Assembly: GCA_001510385.1 (NCBI GenBank)
Contig: LFFE01000027.1
Span: 1-50,371, forward strand
Source: Actinobacteria bacterium casp-actino5
GTDB taxonomy: Bacteria > Actinomycetota > Acidimicrobiia > Acidimicrobiales > Ilumatobacteraceae
DNA length: 50,371 nucleotides
Direction of reading: 5' to 3'
Part shown: positions 42,170-48,668 of the stretch, one piece after another
How positions within the stretch are numbered: the stretch's first letter is position 1
Layout of the letters: the number at the start of each line of letters is the position of its first letter
Notes under the pieces: model-generated
Databases searched by the model: none
What the model was told of the DNA's origin: nothing
The model's input: the letters and a program-made list of their open reading frames with translations, nothing else
Program-made: the position numbers and the translations under genes

Positions 42170-42190
42170 TGTTTCCCCCTATGTGTCGTG

Positions 42191-42246
42191 AGATCCCCCC
42201 ACAGGATCTTTGAGCGATGATAGATGGTGGGGTAGGGGTTGGTCAA
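42191..42246 (-). promoter_or_regulatory. Sigma-70-type promoter and 5' hairpin of whiB
   Basis: On the minus strand TTGACC (42246-42241) and TATCAT (42222-42217) are separated by 18 nt, the best -35/-10 pair seen in this window. The transcript would start near 42210. A perfect six-base-pair hairpin (AGATCC/GGATCT, 42191-42209) then lies at its 5' end, before a ribosome site. The -35 overlaps the end of the threonine aldolase gene. Confidence 0.65.
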
Positions 42247-43310
42247 TTGCGTTTTTCGGCGCGCTCGACCGCGAATCTCAGTCCCTCAAGAAATCGAGAA
42301 ATATCGGCCTCTGTGGTGTCCCACGACGTCATCCATCGATGCTGAGACGATGCAGAGTTCCAGTCCCAGAAGAAGCACCATTCGCGAAGTGGGACAGCGA
42401 CTGCGTCGGGAAGCACCGGAAACATGCTGTTCACTGCAGGGGGCGGTCCGGCGGCATCACCAATAATGTCGACGGCACCGGCATGAAGAATGGTCGCCAT
42501 TGAGTTGGAGTGCGTCGCCCAGTCGAGCCAACGGTCTTCGTCGAGTGCGGCAAGAAACTGGGCGGCAACAAATCTCATTTTTGAACCGAGTTGGTTTACC
42601 TGTTTGCGCAGGTGTTGACCAAGTTGCGCCGGGTAAGGGGAGAGGTGAACGACCGCTTCAGCTGCCATCAAGCCATTTTTTGTTCCTCCGAATGACATCG
42701 TGTCAATACTCGTCTCGATGACCATCTGCCTCAGGCCCTCTCGTCCCTTGCCGAGGGCGGCTACGGCGTTTGCAATCCGCGCTCCGTCGAGATGAACCCT
42801 CATTCCGTAAGAGTGTGCGACATCACACAATTCACCGATTTCATCAACGGTGTATGTCGTGCCCCATTCTGTTGGCTGTGTGAGAGACAGAACCCCCGGC
42901 TGAGCATGGTGGATATTGCCGAGGGCTTCCGCACGGGCATGAACCGCGTCGACGCTCATTTTGCCGTTTGTTGACGGCGTTGGGATGAGTTTCGTGCTGA
43001 GAATTCGCTCCGGGGCCGCCGCCTCATCATCGTTAATGTGCGACCAGTCGGTGCAGAGCACAGATTCGCCAGGCTGGAGCATGGTTGCAAGGGCAAGAAT
43101 ATTTGTTCCGGTACCGTTCAAGGTCAGGAACACCGACACTTCCTGGCCGAAAAGATCATTGAATTCCTGCTCGACTTGGGAGGTCCATCGGTCAGCACCG
43201 TACGCAAGAGCGTGACCGGTGTTTGCTGCTGAAATTGCTGCAATTACATCTGGGTGGATGCCTGCTGCGTTGTCGCTCGCGAAAGAACATCCTGGGGGAT
43301 CTGGAAACAT
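42243..43310 (-). CDS. Threonine aldolase family PLP enzyme
   Basis: A 355-residue fold-type I PLP protein of the beta-eliminating lyase/threonine aldolase family. The PLP lysine is Lys211 in FGGTKNGL; HLDGARIANA (173-182) binds the cofactor, and the N-terminal FASDNAAGIHP is typical. It most likely cleaves L-threonine (or allo-threonine) to glycine and acetaldehyde. ATG 43310 is preferred over GTG 43313 because GGAGG then has a 4-nt spacer; a TACTGG -10-like element also sits 7 nt upstream. Confidence 0.9.
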   Translation of the reverse strand: MFPDPPGCSFASDNAAGIHPDVIAAISAANTGHALAYGADRWTSQVEQEFNDLFGQEVSVFLTLNGTGTNILALATMLQPGESVLCTDWSHINDDEAAAPERILSTKLIPTPSTNGKMSVDAVHARAEALGNIHHAQPGVLSLTQPTEWGTTYTVDEIGELCDVAHSYGMRVHLDGARIANAVAALGKGREGLRQMVIETSIDTMSFGGTKNGLMAAEAVVHLSPYPAQLGQHLRKQVNQLGSKMRFVAAQFLAALDEDRWLDWATHSNSMATILHAGAVDIIGDAAGPPPAVNSMFPVLPDAVAVPLREWCFFWDWNSASSQHRWMTSWDTTEADISRFLEGLRFAVERAEKRN

Positions 43311-43335
43311 CACACCTCCAGTATCACAGGCCAGT

Positions 43336-43341
43336 TAGCCT
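43336..43341 (+). promoter_or_regulatory. -10 element TAGCCT, leaderless promoter of prfC
   Basis: TAGCCT ends 7 nt before the GTG at 43349. The hexamer equals the one used by the TPR gene at 415. Confidence 0.6.
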
Positions 43342-43348
43342 GCCCGCC

Positions 43349-44923
43349 GTGTCACAGTCAGTTTTTGAAGCGTCGCGACGGCGAACATTTGCGATTATTA
43401 GTCACCCTGACGCGGGGAAAACGACGCTGACGGAGAAGTTCCTGCTGTATGCCGGGGTCGTGGGTGAAGCGGGCGCCGTGAAGGCTCGCGAGGGGCGGCG
43501 GTCGGCAACGAGCGACTGGATGGAAATGGAGAAGAAGAGGGGAATCTCCATTTCGTCCACTGCGCTTACCTTCAACTACCGAGGCATGCAGTTCAACCTT
43601 CTTGACACCCCTGGGCACCGTGATTTCTCGGAAGACACCTATCGAGTGCTCGCTGCGGTCGACTCTGTCGTGATGGTGCTCGACGTTGCAAAAGGAATTG
43701 AACCTCAGACGTTGAAGCTCTTCGAAGTGTGCCGGAGTCGAAAGCTTCCGGTAATCACGTTCCTCAACAAATATGATCGCCCAGGCCGGGCACCACTCGA
43801 ATTACTTGATGAGATTGAAAAGCAAATCGGCCTCCGTCCGACCCCGGCAACCTGGCCAGTAGGAATCCCAGGAGACTTTCGAGGGGTTATCGACAGGGAC
43901 TCTGGTGAATTCACGAGATTTACCCGTACGGTGCGCGGTTCAGCGATCGCGCCAGAGGAACTTGTCGCAGCCGAGAAGGCCGCACAAGAAGAAGGAACCG
44001 CATGGTCGCAGGCGATTGATGATGTCGAATTGCTTGACGCAGTTGGCGCAGTCGTTGACCGTGATTCATTTCTTGCAGCGGAATCAACCCCGGTATTTGT
44101 TGGTTCGGCCCTAACCAACTTCGGTGTGCGTCACGTCCTCGACACTCTTGTTGATCTTGCGCCTCCTGCGGGGGAGCGGCCTGACATTAATGGTGTCGCG
44201 CGTCCACTTGATGCAGGTTGTTCTGCTTTTGTTTTCAAGGTTCAAGCCAACATGGATAGGTCGCATCGAGATCGAATTGCCTTTGTTCGTGTGTGTTCAG
44301 GAATGTTTGAGCGTGGGATGGTCCTGACCTGCCAGCGCACCGGCAAGCCCTTTGCAACGAAATACGCATCGCAAGTATTTGGTGCTGAGCGAACCACCGT
44401 TGACGAGGCCTTTCCTGGAGATGTCGTGGGGTTGGTGAATGCCGCTGATCTGCAGATCGGTGATTCTCTCTATGTGGGCGACCCGGTCGAGTTTCCGGCA
44501 ATCCCGAGATTTGCACCTGAAGTGTTCGCGTCCGCTCGACCACTTGATACAGCAAAGTTTAAGCAATTCAGAAGAGGGCTGGAACAACTTGACTCCGAAG
44601 GCGTGGTGCAGGTGTTGCGAGACCCTCAACAAGGGGATGCGAATCCGGTACTGGCAGCAGTGGGGCAGTTGCAGTTCGAAGTGTTTGCATCGCGATTGGA
44701 CATTGAATTCAATGCGCCGTCGGAGGTAACCCCGTCTCCTTACGAGTCGATCAGGTTCACTGATGATGTGAGTGCCGAACGTCTTAAGGAGATTGGCGGA
44801 ATTCGTATCATGCGACGATCGGACGGTCGCCTTGTCGCACTCTTTGAAAGCCGATATCGACTTCAGCGGATCGAAAGTGATGAACCGGATTTGGTGCTGG
44901 ACCCAATCAGCGTCGGAACGTAA
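43349..44923 (+). CDS. prfC: Peptide chain release factor 3
   Basis: A 524-residue translational GTPase of normal RF3 length. The G1 loop ISHPDAGKTTLTEK, the G2 region RGISISSTAL, G3 DTPGHRDF and G4 NKYDR all match RF3. It recycles RF1/RF2 after peptide release. The GTG start at 43349 has a -10 7 nt upstream and gives MSQSVFEASRRRTFAI, a standard RF3 opening. Confidence 0.94.
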   Translation: MSQSVFEASRRRTFAIISHPDAGKTTLTEKFLLYAGVVGEAGAVKAREGRRSATSDWMEMEKKRGISISSTALTFNYRGMQFNLLDTPGHRDFSEDTYRVLAAVDSVVMVLDVAKGIEPQTLKLFEVCRSRKLPVITFLNKYDRPGRAPLELLDEIEKQIGLRPTPATWPVGIPGDFRGVIDRDSGEFTRFTRTVRGSAIAPEELVAAEKAAQEEGTAWSQAIDDVELLDAVGAVVDRDSFLAAESTPVFVGSALTNFGVRHVLDTLVDLAPPAGERPDINGVARPLDAGCSAFVFKVQANMDRSHRDRIAFVRVCSGMFERGMVLTCQRTGKPFATKYASQVFGAERTTVDEAFPGDVVGLVNAADLQIGDSLYVGDPVEFPAIPRFAPEVFASARPLDTAKFKQFRRGLEQLDSEGVVQVLRDPQQGDANPVLAAVGQLQFEVFASRLDIEFNAPSEVTPSPYESIRFTDDVSAERLKEIGGIRIMRRSDGRLVALFESRYRLQRIESDEPDLVLDPISVGT

Positions 44924-44950
44924 TGACAGATCAGGCCAGCACTCACCGCG

Positions 44951-44971
44951 TAATATTTCGTCATGACGAAA
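44951..44971 (+). promoter_or_regulatory. -10 TAATAT with a 16-bp palindrome over the transcription start
   Basis: TAATAT (44951-44956) ends 6 nt before ATG 44963, so the transcript should start on the start codon. A perfect palindrome TTTCGTCATGACGAAA (44956-44971) covers that point and includes the ATG. Its position is ideal for a repressor site. Confidence 0.65.
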
Positions 44972-45304
44972 ATGCATCACTGCGGTTGGTGCCGCCGTCC
45001 GGTTGAACTCCGAGGTGGCCGTGGTCGGCCAAAACGTTTTTGCTCACAGCGATGCCGCCAGTGGAATTGGGTAGCGCAGAACCGGGCGAATGAACTTGAA
45101 CTTGGTGAAGGTGAACTCGTCATGGCGCGTCGCGAGCTCGACATGTTGCATGACGCCTTGTACGTACTTGCGTGTGCAGTGGATGACACTGAGAGGGATC
45201 TTGTCGAGACCAAAGATGACCCCAGAGAACTGCGGAGAATTGTGCAGTGGCTGCTCGACAGTGCGAGACCTCTTCGGGACTACGAAGTCTCTGCACCCAG
45301 CTGA
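44963..45304 (+). CDS. Small zinc-ribbon protein, function unknown
   Basis: A 113-residue protein. The N-terminal C7, C10, C27 and C31 (CGWC and FCSQRC) form a likely zinc ribbon with the FCS-type ending RQWNW; a basic patch (RGGRGRPKR) lies between them. The C-terminal half is helical and acidic. It could bind nucleic acid and might control its own promoter through the palindrome at its start. The direct copy of that palindrome after the stop is noted separately. Family not recognised. Confidence 0.7.
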   Translation: MTKMHHCGWCRRPVELRGGRGRPKRFCSQRCRQWNWVAQNRANELELGEGELVMARRELDMLHDALYVLACAVDDTERDLVETKDDPRELRRIVQWLLDSARPLRDYEVSAPS

Positions 45305-45743
45305 CCATCCGAATAACGTCATGACGAAATACACACGATGTGTGGGTGAGGCGGGGCAAAGAATTTCCGTTGGGGCACCTAGCTAGTTTCCTCGAAGCAT
45401 GATGTCCTGGCTTGCAGTCGGCGAATCTTGGCTGTCAATCATTCTTCAGTAGAGCGTCCTCGCAGATCAGGTCTAAATGGACTGGGGCGTGCGTTTCCGT
45501 TGGGGTGGTCCGACCGGTAATGAGCCCGTTCAAGCGGTGATCCCGTTTAGAGCCAATTCGGGAAGATCGCCCATAATAACCGTTATGTAAAGTTAACCGA
45601 GACAAACGGAAATAGCCACTTCCCTCTCCAACCGTTGATTTCAAACGCCTTTCGCCGATCACCTGTGTCGCTTCCTCAGCAATTACTTCAGCGGATCATG
45701 GAATCTTCCGATGAATCTCCTGCACCCGATCAGGAGATCAACA
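45305..45743. other. 439-nt gap between the zinc-ribbon and M23 genes
   Basis: I see no gene. Contents: the palindrome copy at 45317-45326, the hairpin CACAC-GAT-GTGTG (45332-45344), a direct repeat TTTCCGTTGGGG at 45364-45375 and 45494-45505, a TCCCG/CGGGA hairpin (45541-45563) and a palindrome ATAAC-c-GTTAT (45576-45586). It is the likely 5' control region of the M23 gene, but no riboswitch class is recognisable. Confidence 0.5.
45317..45326. repeat. Second copy of the CGTCATGACG palindrome
   Basis: CGTCATGACG followed by AAAT repeats the core of the site at 44956-44971 (shared CGTCATGACGAAA). The gene is thus flanked on both sides by the same dyad. The repeated ATG here opens only a 21-residue frame (45321-45386) that I do not call a gene. 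Confidence 0.6.
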
Positions 45744-47612
45744 ATGAATATTTCACTTCGCACACGCCTCCCCCGGCGTCTCGGTTACAAGATCATCGCC
45801 GCAGGATTGGTCGTCACTCCCCTGCTCGCATCAACTGGCTCAGTCCAGGCAGCCTCGCCCTCAATTGCGGCTTTGCAGGGGCTCACCACAGGATCGTCTG
45901 GTGAGTCAGTGAAGGCGCTCCAAGAGGCCCTTATCGCTCGCGGTATCGCCGTGGTCGGCGGCGCCGATGGGCATTTTGGTCCGAAAACTCTTGCTGCTTT
46001 AAATGAGTTTCAGCGTTCAGTCGGTCTCGAGGTCACCAATTCTGTTGATGAGGCCACCGCAATTGCCGTTGGCACTGCGATTTCACCCCTTACTGGGCTT
46101 GCTGTTGGGTCGACCGGAGAAAGCGTGAAAGCCCTCCAAGAGGCACTGATTGGTGCTGGGCACACCCCAAAGGGCGGTGCCGATGGGCGATTTGGCCCTG
46201 CAACCGAAGCAGCGTTACGCGCATTCCAGAATGGTGCGGGTCTGCCCGTAACAGGCGTTGCCGACGAAATCACAGTTGCTCGCCTTGGTGCGGTGACAAA
46301 TGCTCCAGTCGCTTCATCCCCTGCCGAGGAATCGAATTCCGCTCCCGCTGAGCAAGCACCAGTGCTTGCTCCAGAAATTTCTGAGTTCATTGGTGTCCGC
46401 TACGGTGCGGTCAGTGCGGCTGCGAAGGCCGTTCAGCAGCTTCTTATCGATGCCGGAGTTTCGTTGCGTGGTGGCGCAGATGGCGAATTCGGGCGCGTCA
46501 GTGAGGCTGCGCTAAAGCAGTTTCAGAAGTCTGCTGGTCTCGAAGCGTCAGGTGTTGCTGACGAAGCAACGTTGATGGCTCTCACTGCTCCGTCAAACAA
46601 CGGCGAGGAATCTGCTGTTGCAGTGTCCGCTGAATATTCCCAGCTGGTCGGTCTCCGTCCGGGTGCACTGGGTGAATCAGTTGCGGCACTGCAACGGCGC
46701 CTTCTCGATCTCGGCGTGACGGTGCGAGGTGGCGCCGACGGGATTTTCGGTCCGGCGACTTCCAGTTCAGTTAAGGCATTTCAGACGGATCGTGGTCTCG
46801 AGGCAACAGGGATTGTCGACGACGAAACAGCTGCCGCTCTTTCTCGCAATTCAGCAAGCGAGGCCGCAACCGAAGACGATCATGATCATGTTGCTGATTC
46901 GGATTCGGCTACAACAACCCAAGGCTTCGGTGTCTATGGTGAAACGAGTGAGCGTGTGGCTGCACTTCAACGAGCGTTAATGAACGTCGGTATCACCGTT
47001 CGTGGTGGAGCTGACGGTGTGTTTGGTTCAGCCACCTCAGCAGCAGTCATGTCCTTCCAGCGCCGTGAAGCCCTCCAGGTCACTGGTGTCGTCAACTCAG
47101 CTACGGGAGAGGCACTTGGCCTGACGTCAGCATCAGCCCCAACAGACTCCCCTGTCGCAACCTTGGCGTTGGGCGCATTCCCAGTGCAGGGTATGTGTGG
47201 ATTCTCTGACACATGGCATGCCGCCCGCTCCGGTGGCCGCCTCCACCTGGGTGTTGACATCATTGCAGCCGAAGGCAAACTGCTGTACGCCGTGGCCGAT
47301 GGCACGATCACGAAGATTTACACCGATAGTCCTGGATCGTTGGCTGGCAATGGAATCCGTCTCACGATGGACGACGGCACCTACTTCTTTTACGCCCATC
47401 TCTCAGCATTTGCTGATGGTATTGAAGTCGGAACCCAAGTGGTTGCAGGTCAGGTCGTCGGATACGTCGGAAATACTGGTAACTCCGGTACGCCACACCT
47501 TCACTTCGAGATTCACCCTGGTGGTGGCGCAGCGATCAACCCGTACCCGATTGTGAAGGCAATTGATGGTTGTGCAGTCACTGATCCAGTGGCTGTCACC
47601 TCCAGCAACTGA
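45744..47612 (+). CDS. M23 (LytM) peptidase with five peptidoglycan-binding repeats
   Basis: A 622-residue exported protein. A signal peptide (about 1-37, hydrophobic core IIAAGLVVTPLLAS, ending SVQAA) is followed by five PG_binding_1 repeats, each with GGADGxFG (about 40-95, 105-160, 195-260, 285-350 and 380-440). The C-terminal M23 domain has HLGVD and HLHFE for zinc. A His/Asp-rich stretch separates repeats 4 and 5. It should cut peptidoglycan peptides, or activate amidases if degenerate. ATG 45744 has AGGAGAT 5 nt upstream. Confidence 0.93.
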   Translation: MNISLRTRLPRRLGYKIIAAGLVVTPLLASTGSVQAASPSIAALQGLTTGSSGESVKALQEALIARGIAVVGGADGHFGPKTLAALNEFQRSVGLEVTNSVDEATAIAVGTAISPLTGLAVGSTGESVKALQEALIGAGHTPKGGADGRFGPATEAALRAFQNGAGLPVTGVADEITVARLGAVTNAPVASSPAEESNSAPAEQAPVLAPEISEFIGVRYGAVSAAAKAVQQLLIDAGVSLRGGADGEFGRVSEAALKQFQKSAGLEASGVADEATLMALTAPSNNGEESAVAVSAEYSQLVGLRPGALGESVAALQRRLLDLGVTVRGGADGIFGPATSSSVKAFQTDRGLEATGIVDDETAAALSRNSASEAATEDDHDHVADSDSATTTQGFGVYGETSERVAALQRALMNVGITVRGGADGVFGSATSAAVMSFQRREALQVTGVVNSATGEALGLTSASAPTDSPVATLALGAFPVQGMCGFSDTWHAARSGGRLHLGVDIIAAEGKLLYAVADGTITKIYTDSPGSLAGNGIRLTMDDGTYFFYAHLSAFADGIEVGTQVVAGQVVGYVGNTGNSGTPHLHFEIHPGGGAAINPYPIVKAIDGCAVTDPVAVTSSN

Positions 47613-47618
47613 TTGCAG

Positions 47619-47630
47619 AACCTGCAGGTT
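47619..47630. repeat. 12-bp palindrome AACCTGCAGGTT
   Basis: A perfect palindrome in the gap between the M23 gene and the LLM gene. It lies 12 nt upstream of the -10 at 47643, in the -25 to -36 zone of that promoter, where an activator or repressor could bind. Confidence 0.35.
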
Positions 47631-47642
47631 TCACTCAACCCG

Positions 47643-47648
47643 TAGGCT
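47643..47648 (+). promoter_or_regulatory. -10 element TAGGCT, leaderless promoter of the LLM gene
   Basis: TAGGCT ends 6 nt before the GTG at 47655. Confidence 0.6.
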
Positions 47649-47654
47649 GGAACT

Positions 47655-48413
47655 GTGTCTGTCACAATCGATTATCAACTGACCTCAGGTCACTGCGATT
47701 GGGCTCGGCTCCGAGACTCGGCCCAATGGGCAGAGGACAATGGTTTCGGTGCAATCTGGGTTGTCGACCACATTGCAGGTCGATCGATGGGTGGAGAGCA
47801 GGCGTATGAGGCGTTTACGTGGCTCGGCGCTATCGCAGCCACGACCGAACGAATTGAGTTGGGTTCGCTCGTCACAAATGTATGGAACCGGAATATCGGG
47901 ACTGCGATCGTTGCTGCAGCGACGGTGGCAGAGATATCGCAGCGTCGCTTCTTGTTCGGCATTGGTGCTGGCACTTCACCGAATAGTTCATTTGCGTGGG
48001 AACAGCAGATGGTGAATGCCCAAATTGAACCTTCAATGGAACGACGCCAAGATCGCGTTGAGGAGTTACTCGATCTCAGCAACAAAATGTGGACCACCGC
48101 AGTCGATGAATTCCCAACCTTTCTGCATCCACGTGTGACGCCACGACGGATCGTCGGAGTGAACAGCGTTCGACTATCCCAAATTGCGGCGTTGAAGGCA
48201 GACGGAATCAATGTCGCTTGGAACCATCCAAGGCGTGATGAATTTCTCGATGCATGTCGTCGTGCTACCCCCGCACCAGACTTTGTCTGGACAACATTTC
48301 TGCCGTATGACTCTGCCCTGCTTGATCCAGAGCATCCAACGAGGCAGGAAATGGATGCCCGAGGTATTGACAGAGTCATCCTGCTGGAGTCTGGCGTACC
48401 CCACATAGGGTGA
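47655..48413 (+). CDS. LLM-class (luciferase-like, probably F420-dependent) oxidoreductase
   Basis: A 252-residue bacterial-luciferase-like TIM-barrel protein, shorter than the usual 300-350. It has WAEDNGFGAIWVVDH and the F420-type segment ERIELGSLVTNVWNRNIGT, then RRFLFGIGAGT. F420 use is likely by family but not shown here. Substrate unknown. GTG start with a -10 6 nt upstream. Confidence 0.85.
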   Translation: MSVTIDYQLTSGHCDWARLRDSAQWAEDNGFGAIWVVDHIAGRSMGGEQAYEAFTWLGAIAATTERIELGSLVTNVWNRNIGTAIVAAATVAEISQRRFLFGIGAGTSPNSSFAWEQQMVNAQIEPSMERRQDRVEELLDLSNKMWTTAVDEFPTFLHPRVTPRRIVGVNSVRLSQIAALKADGINVAWNHPRRDEFLDACRRATPAPDFVWTTFLPYDSALLDPEHPTRQEMDARGIDRVILLESGVPHIG

Positions 48414-48422
48414 CCTTTTGGC

Positions 48423-48428
48423 TACAGT
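48423..48428 (+). promoter_or_regulatory. -10 TACAGT, promoter of the gcvP leader
   Basis: TACAGT would start a transcript near 48435, about 33 nt before the first riboswitch helix, giving a leader of roughly 235 nt. Confidence 0.45.
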
Positions 48429-48467
48429 CTCAAGTAGACATACACACATATTTCGCTACCAAGCTGT

Positions 48468-48645
48468 ATCGGGAGAGTGAAGCGCACAGCACCTGTGTGA
48501 TATTCACGCCGAAGGAGCAACCTCCCCGGAATCTCTCAGGCAACAGGACCGATACGGAATGCGACGCTGGAAAGCAGCTTTAGGGCTCGCCCAAGGGGAA
48601 AATCGCGTGAGCGGTGAAACTCTCAGGTACCGATGACAGCGGGGG
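48468..48645 (+). promoter_or_regulatory. Tandem glycine riboswitch
   Basis: Two glycine aptamers in series. Aptamer 1 is closed by ATCGG/CCGAT (48468-48472 with 48549-48553) and contains GCCGAAGGAGCAA and AATCTCTCAGGCAACAGGA. Aptamer 2 is closed by CGCTG/CAGCG (48565-48569 with 48637-48641) and contains GCCCAAGGGG and AAACTCTCAGG. These are standard glycine-aptamer cores. It lies directly ahead of gcvP, so glycine should switch on its own breakdown. Only 16 nt separate the last helix from the ribosome site, which favours control of translation, or of termination at the junction. Confidence 0.93.
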
Positions 48646-48668
48646 CTCGATCGTGAAGAGGAGTTTCC

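Noticed and set aside
45321-45386. 21-residue leaderless peptide starting in the second palindrome copy
   Set aside because: The -10-like TAACGT ends only one base before the ATG, and the peptide has no recognisable features; more likely part of the repeat.
45305-45743. c-di-AMP (ydaO-type) riboswitch before the M23 peptidase
   Set aside because: Such riboswitches often precede actinobacterial cell-wall hydrolases, so I looked for one, but the conserved core segments are not present in a convincing order.
45865-47120. DNA repeats in the M23 gene
   Set aside because: The similarity is between protein repeats (peptidoglycan-binding domains); the DNA copies have diverged and do not indicate a mobile or tandem repeat element.
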